From Paenibacillus sp. AN1007 (lineage in GTDB: Bacteria; Bacillota; Bacilli; Paenibacillales; Paenibacillaceae), in NCBI RefSeq assembly GCF_040702995.1, contig NZ_CP159992.1:5085501-5149500 (forward strand): a stretch of DNA of 64,000 nt. Reading direction: 5' to 3'. Below are positions 42,281 to 50,331 of the stretch, piece by piece. Each line of letters opens with the position of its first letter. Positions within the stretch are counted from its first letter, which is position 1. Below the pieces are notes generated by a model that saw nothing but the letters and a program-made list of their open reading frames with translations, had not been told where the DNA came from and ran no database searches. Both the position numbers and the translations under genes were made by a program.

Positions 42281-42760
42281 TGCTTGTATATTGTTTTTTA
42301 GCCCGTGGGACCCTGCCCGCAAAACATACTGCCAGCCTAGAAAGATCAGGGTGATGACAAACATCTGGCGAATAGCCCCCATGTAAAGAAACGTATTTTC
42401 CCGAAACACAAAGATAGAGAACAGAAGACCGCTTAATCCTGCTAGTAGAACATAACCAATCATTATAGAGACAACCTGCATCGCAACTCCTTTGAATCGT
42501 CGCGCTAAGGACATAGACACCGCATCCGTCAAGAGTGACAGTGGAAGAATAAGAAAAGTGACAATCGCTAGACTAATTAGTGCAGTAATAAGCAGTGAAT
42601 ACCAAAACGGATAATAATACGTATGATCCATTCGCTCAGCTGCAGGCACGTATTCCATGAGGACAACGATTAGAGCCATTGAAATACAGGCCAGCAATGC
42701 TGAAAAGATTCGAACAGGAGAGGAAACAGGTCGTAGGACAACTAGCTTTGGTTTACTCAA
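42269..42760 (-). CDS. Hypothetical four-helix membrane protein
   Basis: A 163-residue protein with four hydrophobic helices at about 17-36, 52-80, 95-118 and 130-147. The loops are short and basic residues lie on the cytoplasmic side ('SLARRFKG'). The family is not recognised. The start is TTG 42760, ten bases after AAGGAGG. It is convergent with the MarR gene and lies between two exporter/regulator units. Confidence 0.65.
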   Translation of the reverse strand: MSKPKLVVLRPVSSPVRIFSALLACISMALIVVLMEYVPAAERMDHTYYYPFWYSLLITALISLAIVTFLILPLSLLTDAVSMSLARRFKGVAMQVVSIMIGYVLLAGLSGLLFSIFVFRENTFLYMGAIRQMFVITLIFLGWQYVLRAGSHGLKNNIQAKTE

Positions 42761-42920
42761 ATCAGTTCATCCTCCTTTTTCCAGTCCATCATACCAAACC
42801 TGTTGTAATATAAAAAGCAGCTGATGTTCAGTTGCTTTTTAGGATATAACGAAAATATGCATCGATCCGGCGAATGCCATTACTTACCGTGCACTTCCAA
42901 TCCTTCACCCGGCATGTTAG

Positions 42921-44450
42921 TTACTTCTGCATAGCTTCCACCTGAGGAGGTGCATCTCCATCTTCAGGAACAATCAGTCGTTTGCGCAGGGCCAGTGTGG
43001 TGACCCACGAAATGATCGCAATAACAAACATAATGACAAACAAGGAGTGCAGGCTGCCCTCAAGCACGCTGCGCAGCAGCGCCCACTTCTCATCCGACAA
43101 CGCTGCATCTGTATGCGGCGCCAGCAGCTCGTTCAAATCCTGTTCCGAAATCCCCGCTGCCGCCAGATTCTGTTCACTCGATAGAGCCGAGATACGGAAA
43201 TTTAACCACGTACCAAAAGCCGCCGCCCCAATGGTCTGCCCGAGTGTACGCATGAACGTATGCAGTGCCGTTGAAGAACCGCGCTCCTTATATCCCACAG
43301 AGGACTGTGCAATAATGGTGAAGATTGTAAATGCAAAGCCGAACCCCAGACCATATATAAAGGTCAGAATAAACAGCACGACCTGCGGGGATGTCCCGCC
43401 CACCAGGAACAGCCCACCCGAACCGACGGCAATGCCCGTAAGTCCGATTAATGTGGTCAACCGTGATCCAATCTTCAGCAGCAGGCGGCCTGCCAGTACG
43501 CTGCCGATCAGCCAACCGACGGACATGGGTGCGAGCAGCAGCCCGGACTCGGTTGCATTGCCTCCGCGAACTCCCTGCACCCACAGCGGCAGATAACTGG
43601 TTAAGCCGATCATTAATGTGCTGGTCAGCAGGCCTGCGATATTCGCCACCCGGATGTCCCGAATACGGAACAGATGGAGTGGAACCATCGGGGCCTGAGC
43701 TCTTTTTTCCACCACAAAAAACAAAATAATAAACAGAACGGCAGTGATACTCAGTCCCACAATTAATGGAGAACTCCAAGCATAGTACTGCCCGCCCGCC
43801 GACAAAACAAAGAGCAGTGCGGTGATGCCTACGGTGAAAGTCAGCGCCCCGAAATAATCGATTTTGGCCGTACGTGGCGAGATATCCTCTTTCAGATACC
43901 GGAATACAAACCACATCGCAAGCAGGCCAAACGGCACATTAAACCCGAAAATCCACTGCCAACCAAGGTTGTCCACAAAATAACCGCCAAGCAGCGGACC
44001 CACAAGAGATGAAATGCCCCATACCGAGCTGATCCAGCCCTGAATTTTGCCGCGTTCCTCAATGCGGTAGATATCCCCGATAATCGTAAAGGTCACCGGC
44101 ACTACAGCTCCCGCACCAATCCCCTGAATGGCACGATAGATGATCAACTGCTCCATATTCTGGGAAAGACAGCACAAGAGTGAACCGAGCAGAAATAAGG
44201 CACAGCCGATGAGGAAAACAGGTTTACGTCCATACAGGTCACTGATTTTGCCAAAAATCGGGGTACTGACTGCCATCGTGAGCAGATACGCCGTAAAAAT
44301 CCAGCTGAGCAGCTGCACGCTTCCCAATTCGCTGACAATCGTTGGACCCGCCGGGCCAATTACGGTGCCTTCAATCGCAGACAAGAACGTGGCCAGCAGC
44401 AAACCAGCCAAAATGAAACTGCGCTTTAAACCTCCTGATGATGTATTCAC
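42921..44450 (-). CDS. MFS drug exporter, EmrB/QacA (DHA2, 14-helix) family
   Basis: About 509 residues with 14 hydrophobic helices. DHA2 motifs are clear: 'LDSTIV'-like region reading 'AIEGTVIGPAGPTIVSELG' (the usual acidic Asp is Glu), 'GKISDLYGRKPVFLIG' and 'AIQGIGAGAVVPVTFTIIGD' with motif C-like 'GWISSVWGISSLVGPLLGGY'. It probably exports toxic compounds by proton antiport. The reading frame can be extended to 44483, but GTG 44450 has GAGAGAAGG at a good distance. Leader element C lies directly upstream. Confidence 0.9.
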   Translation of the reverse strand: MNTSSGGLKRSFILAGLLLATFLSAIEGTVIGPAGPTIVSELGSVQLLSWIFTAYLLTMAVSTPIFGKISDLYGRKPVFLIGCALFLLGSLLCCLSQNMEQLIIYRAIQGIGAGAVVPVTFTIIGDIYRIEERGKIQGWISSVWGISSLVGPLLGGYFVDNLGWQWIFGFNVPFGLLAMWFVFRYLKEDISPRTAKIDYFGALTFTVGITALLFVLSAGGQYYAWSSPLIVGLSITAVLFIILFFVVEKRAQAPMVPLHLFRIRDIRVANIAGLLTSTLMIGLTSYLPLWVQGVRGGNATESGLLLAPMSVGWLIGSVLAGRLLLKIGSRLTTLIGLTGIAVGSGGLFLVGGTSPQVVLFILTFIYGLGFGFAFTIFTIIAQSSVGYKERGSSTALHTFMRTLGQTIGAAAFGTWLNFRISALSSEQNLAAAGISEQDLNELLAPHTDAALSDEKWALLRSVLEGSLHSLFVIMFVIAIISWVTTLALRKRLIVPEDGDAPPQVEAMQK

Positions 44451-44504
44451 ACAAACCCTTCTCTCTTTTTTCTCTTTAATCATAAGAAGAATATTATTTA
44501 CATG

Positions 44505-44676
44505 CCACTACGAGCCAGAACAATTTTTCGATCGTTATTGCCCCCGGATTTTTTGAATTTCATTATTTAAGAGGGGGAAATCCGGTGGTAAGCCTATGCT
44601 TCCGATGCAGCTTTCTTGCCGAAAGCTTTCAGACGAACGCTTCGCTTCTCCAGCTTTGTTCTGTCTCTCCGTTAAT
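44505..44676 (-). repeat. Intergenic leader element, copy C
   Basis: On the minus strand this copy matches copy A over about 170 bases: TTAACGGAGAG-ACAG, GAAGCGAAGCGTTCG, AGCTTTC-ggcaa-GAAAGCT, GCTGCATCGGAAGC, CACCGGATTT and AAAAAATCCGGGGG. The second helix (CCGGATTT with AAATCCGG) is fully Watson-Crick here, whereas copy A has one G-U pair. It ends about 55 bases before the GTG of the EmrB-type exporter, on the same strand. Confidence 0.6.
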
Positions 44677-44711
44677 ATGTAAATAAAAACTCTTATTAAT
44701 AAAATCGCATC

Positions 44712-45290
44712 TTATTTCCTTCTCTTACTGCGAAGAAACTCATCATATAATAGCGAATACATGACCATGTCCTTGTATCCGGTGGACGTGTGCTGCACTT
44801 GACGCAGCAAACCTTCACGTGTGAAGCCTTGACTTGTCAGGAAAGACCCCGAAGCTGCATTACGCGGGTCAACAAGTGCTTCAATCCGGTTCAGTCCCAT
44901 CGTCTCGTAACCGAAGGGCAGCAGCGCCGTAAATGCCTCGGACATATAACCGTAACGCCAGTAGTCACGACCCAGCTCATACCCGATCTCCCCACGGAAT
45001 GCCCCTTCCAGCTGCCAGGTGTTGAAGCCGCAGCTGCCGATAAGTTTGCCTGAATCCTTCAGTTCGATCCCCCACCGGATGGCATCCTCTTCCCCTGCCA
45101 TATGGTTCAGCAGCCCGATCATATCAGCCGCCTCGCTTGTCCCGATCATCGGTGCGAGATTCATATACCTCGTAACCTCCCGGTCTGACCAGTGAACGAA
45201 CATCTGGGCAGCATCCCTGCGGCGCATTTTACGCAAACGAAGACGTGTTGTCTCGAGCTCGGGAATTCTTCCTTTACATTTATACATCAT
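44712..45290 (-). CDS. GNAT acetyltransferase, RimJ/RimL type
   Basis: About 192 residues with the RimJ/L layout: 'ELETTRLRLRKMRRRDAAQM' at the start, 'AIRWGIELKDSGKLIGSCGF', 'GEIGYELGRDYWRYGYMSEA', 'LNRIEALVDPRNAASGSFLT'. Members acetylate protein N-termini or small amines. ATG 45290 follows GGAG by six bases; the frame is open to an ATG at 45341 without a good site. It points toward the MFS gene with leader element C in between. Confidence 0.85.
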   Translation of the reverse strand: MMYKCKGRIPELETTRLRLRKMRRRDAAQMFVHWSDREVTRYMNLAPMIGTSEAADMIGLLNHMAGEEDAIRWGIELKDSGKLIGSCGFNTWQLEGAFRGEIGYELGRDYWRYGYMSEAFTALLPFGYETMGLNRIEALVDPRNAASGSFLTSQGFTREGLLRQVQHTSTGYKDMVMYSLLYDEFLRSKRRK

Positions 45291-45390
45291 CTGACACTCC
45301 GATCCGATCCTTTGTTGCAGACCATAAGATTCATTAGCCATCTAACCATAACCTGCACCAATTGGCAACTGTTCACTCTTCGGATCATAT

Positions 45391-45418
45391 CAAAAAACCG
45401 GGCGCACCTGCTCCCGGT
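45391..45418 (-). terminator. Rho-independent terminator
   Basis: ACCGGG / CCCGGT on the minus strand followed by six T residues; it ends the gene at 45518. Confidence 0.8.
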
Positions 45419-45517
45419 CTTGATGTACATATGAATCCATCAGCACAGGATATCCTGTCTTATGGCAAGGGTCCTACACATTTGCTTTACTTTGCTTCAA
45501 GCCGATCTGTTTCAGAC

Positions 45518-45814
45518 TTATGCTGGAGAGGCTTTCTTACTGCCAGCGAGCAGTTCCTCGCTCACCCGTCCAAGCACAGCAACAATCTCTTTATATTCTT
45601 CAATGCCTGTCCCGGTCAGGCTCCACTGGTCTCCGTGGGCAGTCAGGAAGTTCTCCTGTGTGAGGTGTTCAAGCTCCTGCTTGATCTCACGTTCACCAAC
45701 ACGATATCCACGCTCTTCTAACAGAGGCAGCGCATCGCTTACGGTTAGATCCTCATTTTGGGCAAAATATAGAAGATGAATTCGTACAAACAGGTTCTGT
45801 ACTTCTGCATGCAT
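45518..45814 (-). CDS. Small winged-helix-like protein, 98 aa
   Basis: A 98-residue protein with the helix-turn-helix-wing rhythm of PadR/ArsR-sized domains: 'VRIHLLYFAQNEDLTVSDAL', 'REIKQELEHLTQENFLTAHG', 'WSLTGTGIEEYKEIVAVLG'. It may be a transcription factor, but no specific family is recognised. AAGGAG lies before the ATG. Upstream, the divergent fRMsr gene starts about 190 bases away. Confidence 0.65.
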   Translation of the reverse strand: MHAEVQNLFVRIHLLYFAQNEDLTVSDALPLLEERGYRVGEREIKQELEHLTQENFLTAHGDQWSLTGTGIEEYKEIVAVLGRVSEELLAGSKKASPA

Positions 45815-46001
45815 AAGCTAAGCTCCTTCCCGGGTTGTAGCCCTACTTGGTTGCTAAGTAATTACCCCGTGAAAGAAGCGGAGAAACAGGAGCAGAATCC
45901 AGCTGCTGTAATCTCTTTCCAGAATCATTCCGCTTGACTAACCGCATCCGCTGCACTATCTTGAAAATAAGTACCATTTTTGCTCGGGAGGGTGATTCAC
46001 C

Positions 46002-46481
46002 ATGTTTCAAGCTGTTTCCTATGAAGGAACACGAAGCGAGCAGCACACCGCCGTCCTGGGACAGTTAAGTGCTCTGATCCGCGATGAACCTAGTGCGATT
46101 GCCAATCTGGCTAACGCTGCTGCGCTGCTCAACGTATTTCTAACCGACACCAACTGGGTCGGATTCTATCTCTATGACGGAAAAGAACTGGTCCTCGGAC
46201 CGTTCCAGGGATTGCCTGCCTGCATTCGTATTCCACTTGGACGCGGGGTATGCGGGACATCTGCTGCAGAGAGACGCACACTCGTTGTGGATGATGTGCA
46301 TGCTTTCCCGGGCCATATCGCCTGTGATGCCGCATCCAATAGTGAGATCGTTGTTCCAATTATTAAAGATGGACAATTATACGGTGTGCTGGATATCGAC
46401 AGCCCGATTAAAAACCGTTTTGACGATGAAGACCGTGTCTTCCTGGAAAAAGCGGTCAGTTTGCTCACGGAGCAGCTGTAG
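46002..46481 (+). CDS. Free methionine-(R)-sulfoxide reductase (GAF domain)
   Basis: A 159-residue GAF-domain enzyme that reduces free L-methionine-R-sulfoxide. Its three cysteines Cys74, Cys84 and Cys108 ('LPACIRI', 'RGVCGTSA', 'HIACDAAS') match those of E. coli fRMsr (84, 94, 118 from memory) with a constant offset of ten. 'NWVGFYLYDGKELVLGPFQG' and 'GVLDIDSP' are family motifs. GGGAGGGTGA precedes the ATG. A perfect terminator follows. Confidence 0.94.
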   Translation: MFQAVSYEGTRSEQHTAVLGQLSALIRDEPSAIANLANAAALLNVFLTDTNWVGFYLYDGKELVLGPFQGLPACIRIPLGRGVCGTSAAERRTLVVDDVHAFPGHIACDAASNSEIVVPIIKDGQLYGVLDIDSPIKNRFDDEDRVFLEKAVSLLTEQL

Positions 46482-46562
46482 GCCATTTAATTGACTTTCA
46501 ACTAAACGGTACAAGAGGACTCATCTCCTCTCACCACAATGATGGTGATATCGATAAGTGTG

Positions 46563-46603
46563 AGCAAAAAGCGCAGACCTCGCCGAGGTCTGCGCTTTTT
46601 GCT
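46563..46603. terminator. Strong bidirectional terminator
   Basis: AGCAAAAAGCGCAGACCTC-GCC-GAGGTCTGCGCTTTTTGCT, a 19-base-pair perfect stem usable in both directions by the convergent fRMsr and TipAL-like genes. Confidence 0.95.
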
Positions 46604-46650
46604 GCTATGTTCATACCGATGTTCTTGCCCGCCCAAGTTACTTTATGCAT

Positions 46651-47426
46651 CTAGGATAGATCCTGTGCTGCTTTGATGATCATTCCTTCCCGTAGAAACT
46701 CAGCTAGCCTTGGGTGATAGCCGTCATACATGTTACGAAAATCGCGATGCTCCACGTACAGATTGGCTAAATCCCGGTAAATCTCAGCTGTTGGTGTGTA
46801 ATATCCTTTGATCCATTCAAGATGTCTGCCGATAATCTGCTGCACATCCGGGCTGCCCGGCTCAAGGCCAAGTTCCAGTGCCTGTTTCAAATCCAGATGA
46901 ATTCGATCAATCTTCGCCTGCGATTCCAAAAAATCTTCTTTGGATTTCAGCTCCATTTCCTTCGCTTGCAGATCTTGTGTCGGGAAGGCGTCAGCAGCAT
47001 CAGAAGAGTGCTGTGTTTCACCTGCTTGCAGCAGCGGGACATGACGCGTGTTATGCGCAAAACCATAGTACAGTTCATGCTCCTCCATCGTCTGCTCTCC
47101 TTGGAGATAAGAAACCGTTCGATCCAGTGTCTGAATTAAACCGTGCAGTCGCAGCGCTTCCTCCAGAATTTGAATCCGATGCTGCTGCATCACACGTACA
47201 ATTTCTGCAGGATCTTCTTTCAGCATAGAACCAATTTCTTTTTCCGGCACACCTGCTTCTTTACAAAACATGATTTGCTGAAGCTTCAGCAGCTCTTTTT
47301 TTCATAGTAAATATCTTCGTCCAGTCCACGAAAGGCAGGGGACAGCAGCCCCAGCTCCGCATAATAGCTTAACTCACTCAAACTTACACCTGACATACCA
47401 GATACATCGGTCATGGAATACGCCAT
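46651..47426 (-). CDS. MerR-family TipAL-like regulator, two frames joined at a slippery A run
   Basis: TipAL-type regulators have a MerR DNA-binding half and a C-terminal TipAS domain that traps thiopeptide and other antibiotics. Here the start (ATG 47426 after a perfect AGGAGGTGAT) reads 'VSLSELSYYAELGLLSPAFR', a MerR helix-turn-helix, then stops at 47286 after 46 codons. The -1 frame continues without a break as 'ELLKLQQIMFCKEAGVPEKE', the coiled-coil and then TipAS ('LGLEPGSPDVQQIIGRHLEW', 'YHPRLAEFLREGM'). The joined product is about 258 residues, close to TipAL (253). The break is at a run of seven A residues (47296-47302). It may be a pseudogene, a sequencing error or a programmed frameshift. 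Confidence 0.75.
47276..47301 (-). other. A-AAA-AAG slippery heptamer and adjacent palindrome
   Basis: The heptamer A-AAA-AAG (47301-47295) is in the correct frame for a -1 shift from GAA-AAA-AAG into AAA-GAG-CTG. Three bases later comes the perfect palindrome TGCTGAAGCTTCAGCA (47276-47291), which also contains the zero-frame TGA stop. Confidence 0.5.
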
Positions 47427-47619
47427 GATATCACCTCCTGCCTCTTCTGTTTGCTCTGTGTGTTCACTCGCCGGTTGATTACTGCGTTATATTTAAAAGA
47501 TTGAAATGTAAAACGTTAATCCTGCTTAATGCCAAAAGCATTCATGATCCTTGAAACATCGTTGAAACGCATTCATTATTTTTCACAAAGCGTTAGACAT
47601 CCATATTCCAAGGAGACCA

Positions 47620-47685
47620 ACGGGTTCATACCGTTGTTCGCAGTATGTACCTAATTAATACCCCCCTCACTCTATGTGAACCCGT
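47620..47685. repeat. Inverted repeat in the TipAL/ALDH intergenic stretch
   Basis: ACGGGTTCATA (47620-47630) and TATGTGAACCCGT (47673-47685) are an inverted repeat with about 42 bases between. The remaining part of 47427-47740 is AT-rich, without a gene. Confidence 0.4.
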
Positions 47686-47740
47686 AGTCAGTAAATAATT
47701 TTATGTATTTTTTGAGACCAATTTCTTGGTTTTGAAACCC

Positions 47741-47776
47741 AAAAAATCCTGCACCCCTGAGGTGGATGCAGGATTT
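47741..47776 (-). terminator. Rho-independent terminator
   Basis: AAATCCTGCA / TGCAGGATTT with a run of T residues on the minus strand, downstream of the aldehyde dehydrogenase gene. Confidence 0.85.
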
Positions 47777-47819
47777 CCAATCATTTTATACTACAGGCTG
47801 TAACCCTCAATAAACCCGA

Positions 47820-49244
47820 TTAATTTTTGTTAAACATGACAAACTTTAATTCCGTCATTTCTTCCGCCGCATACTTGACACCTTCACGTCCGATCCCGCT
47901 TTGCTTCACTCCACCATACGGCATATGATCTACCCGGAATGTTGGGATATCATTGATCATCACGCCACCCGCTTCAATCTCATCCACGGCTCGAAGCGCC
48001 GTTTGAATGTCATTGGTGAACACTCCTGCCTGAAGCCCATACATGGAGTCGTTGACATGCTTGGTGCCTTCTTCTACGGAATTGACCGTGTTAATGACAA
48101 CAATTGGTGCAAACACTTCCTGACACGATACCTTAGCTTCACGCGGCACATTGACAAGTACCGTTGGACGCAGCACGCCTGCTTCAGCTTTACCACCCAC
48201 TGCAACCGATGCACCTGCCTGCTTCGCTTCTTCAATCCATTCCAGTGTGCGCTTCACATCCTTGGAGGTAATCAGTGCTGAGACCATCGTATCCTCATTC
48301 AGCGGATCACCGATCACAACCTGTTCGGCCGCTGCAGCGAAACGTTGGATAAAATTCTCGGCAATGGCCTCGTGCACATAGATACGCTGTAATGAAATAC
48401 ATACCTGACCCTGATATGTGAACGCACCCGTGACGCAGCGCGGAATCACCTTGTCCAGATCGGCATCTTTGTCTATAATTACAGCGGCATTGGAGCCAAG
48501 CTCCAGCGTAACACGTTTCAATCCGGCTTTGCTGCGGATACCCGTTCCTACGGCTGGACTGCCTGTAAAGGTGATATAAGCCACATCGGGATGCTGCACG
48601 AGCACGTCACCGATTGTTTTGCCATCGCCACTCACCACGTTCAATGCTCCATCAGGCAGCCCTGCTTCGTGAAACAGGTTCGCTATGAAGTAGGCAGACA
48701 GCGGTGTCTGCTCCGCAGGTTTGAGCACGATCGTATTTCCTGCTGCCAGCGCGGGCCCCACTTTATGTGCAGCCAAGTTCATTGGAAAATTAAACGGTGT
48801 GATCGCCCCGATGACCCCTATCGGCTGTCGCATAGTATAACCGATGCGGCCTTCGCCGCCTCTCGCCGCGTCCATCGGAACCGTCTCTCCGGTTAAACGT
48901 TTCGCTTCTTCGGCGGCAAAACGGTATGTCTCAATTGTACGGTCGATCTCGGCTCTCGCCGCAGTGATCGGCTTCGCTGCTTCCAATGCAACAATGCGGG
49001 CCGCCTCTTCTCTGCGTTCTTCCAGCATGGCGGACAGCTTGTACAGCAGGTCTGCACGCTGATGTGCAGGCATCTGACACATGGCTTGGCGTGCCTGCAC
49101 TGCCGCAGCTACAGCTGCCTCCGTCTCCTCTGCTGAGGCGGAAGCCACTTCTGCCAGTGTTTCTCCGGAATACGGCGCCTGGAGTGTCGTATACCGCACT
49201 GATTCGGTGTGCTTGCCGCCAATAAACAGATGTTGTTTTTTCAT
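47820..49244 (-). CDS. Aldehyde dehydrogenase family protein
   Basis: A 474-residue NAD(P)-dependent aldehyde dehydrogenase. It has the cofactor-binding 'GAITPFNFPMNLAAHKVGPA', 'FTGSPAVGTGI', catalytic Glu in 'LELGSNAAVIIDKDADLD' and catalytic Cys in 'TYQGQVCISLQRIYVHE', and the C-terminal 'MPYGGVKQSGIGREGVKYA'. The 'GSNAAVI' and 'GQVCISLQR' forms are those of the lactaldehyde/glyceraldehyde-3-phosphate-like group. The aldehyde is unknown. ATG 49244 is preferred over 49253 for distance from GGAGG. Confidence 0.92.
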   Translation of the reverse strand: MKKQHLFIGGKHTESVRYTTLQAPYSGETLAEVASASAEETEAAVAAAVQARQAMCQMPAHQRADLLYKLSAMLEERREEAARIVALEAAKPITAARAEIDRTIETYRFAAEEAKRLTGETVPMDAARGGEGRIGYTMRQPIGVIGAITPFNFPMNLAAHKVGPALAAGNTIVLKPAEQTPLSAYFIANLFHEAGLPDGALNVVSGDGKTIGDVLVQHPDVAYITFTGSPAVGTGIRSKAGLKRVTLELGSNAAVIIDKDADLDKVIPRCVTGAFTYQGQVCISLQRIYVHEAIAENFIQRFAAAAEQVVIGDPLNEDTMVSALITSKDVKRTLEWIEEAKQAGASVAVGGKAEAGVLRPTVLVNVPREAKVSCQEVFAPIVVINTVNSVEEGTKHVNDSMYGLQAGVFTNDIQTALRAVDEIEAGGVMINDIPTFRVDHMPYGGVKQSGIGREGVKYAAEEMTELKFVMFNKN

Positions 49245-49596
49245 AAACTGCATCCTCCATTCATTCGATTCCTTATCAAAGGCATATAATGCAACTTATA
49301 GCTCAAATAACTCACATGCAGCGCATAATTCATATTCAGTTGTAACTGACAAGCATCACAGTTCATTCAAGTTAATAACGCATAGAACAAAAGCCGCGAT
49401 GCACGAATCGTTTAGAACACCCCGCACAAAGCTTGACTCAAAAACAACGAACCTGCCTGCACAGCAAGCTGTAATCTCAAGTAGATAACACAGCCTCTGA
49501 GGCAGACCTGAGAAGGTTATACTTTAGTTATACACTATTTCTGCATGATCCACCCAGTAAACGAGATTGAAAGACAGGGTTAGTACCCTCGCTCTC

Positions 49597-49800
49597 AATT
49601 CTAACGATCTCCAGAAACCTTATTCAGCCTAATATGGGGCATTCCAAATTCTAACGATCTCCAGAAACCTTATTTCATGTCCTAACATGATAATCAACCT
49701 TTTTCCACACCCAAAAGGCAATATAGCGTTTCTACGAATCGTTAGAATTTCAAAATGGCATTTTCCAGCAGAATAGGGTTTCCTGAGATCGTTAGAATTT
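49597..49800. repeat. Paired 50-bp repeats in inverted arrangement
   Basis: Two plus-strand copies start at 49597 and 49647 (AATTCTAACGATCTCCAGAA...), and two minus-strand copies start at 49800 and 49750 (AAATTCTAACGATCTCAGGA..., AAATTCTAACGATTCGTAGA...). Spacing is 50 bases in both pairs, and the arms face each other over about 45 bases, so the whole stretch can form a long cruciform. A 61-codon frame inside (49629-49814) is a by-product. The rest of the 49245-49830 gap has no gene. Confidence 0.75.
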
Positions 49801-49830
49801 ACAGCGTGAATCACTCACCAGACATTCCGT

Positions 49831-50253
49831 TCACTTCACCGTCAGAACTGGACAATCTGCGTGCTTCAGCACACCATGACTGACGCTGCCGACCAGGATC
49901 TCAGCCAGCATCCTTTTACCTCCGGTGCCCATCACAATCAGATCGCATTTTTGTTCACGTGCCGTGCGGCAAATTTCGGTCACAGGATCACCTGCAACCA
50001 GACGTGTCTCATATGACACGGCCCGATTAGCCAAAAGTTTCTTCACTGGCTCAATAATATGCTTTCCTTCCTCGGCGATGCGTTCTTCCAAATCCACCCC
50101 AAGGGCAGGCTCGTTAATCGAAATGGAAGGATTCACATGCAAAATGGTCAAATGAACTGAATTCTTCATCTGTTCAGCCAGCATGAGAGCCTGTTCCAGT
50201 GCTTTATTCCCATGATTCGATCCATCCACAGCTGCCAATATTCGTTCCAGCAT
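49831..50253 (-). CDS. Universal stress protein UspA family
   Basis: A 140-residue single-domain Usp: 'ILAAVDGSNHGNKALEQAL' at the start and the ATP-binding loop G-x2-G-x9-GS reading 'GTGGKRMLAEILVGSVS' followed by 'HGVLKHADCPVLTVK'. It therefore likely binds ATP. TGGAGG precedes the ATG. It lies 78 bases downstream of an MFS gene on the same strand. Confidence 0.92.
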   Translation of the reverse strand: MLERILAAVDGSNHGNKALEQALMLAEQMKNSVHLTILHVNPSISINEPALGVDLEERIAEEGKHIIEPVKKLLANRAVSYETRLVAGDPVTEICRTAREQKCDLIVMGTGGKRMLAEILVGSVSHGVLKHADCPVLTVK

Positions 50254-50331
50254 TTCAATTCCTCCAGTCTGATGATTAACCCGAAATGTTAGTTAATTAG
50301 TTAGTTAATAAGCTGATCTCGGCATATTTCA

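Noticed and set aside
45843..46046. 67-codon minus-strand frame upstream of fRMsr
   Set aside because: Overlaps the fRMsr start on the other strand, lacks a ribosome binding site and any recognisable feature.
49597..49800. CRISPR-like repeat/spacer pattern
   Set aside because: Only four copies, two on each strand, with spacers that are themselves similar; no cas genes. Treated as an inverted repeat cluster.
49629..49814. 61-codon minus-strand frame
   Set aside because: Lies wholly inside the inverted repeat cluster and has no ribosome binding site.
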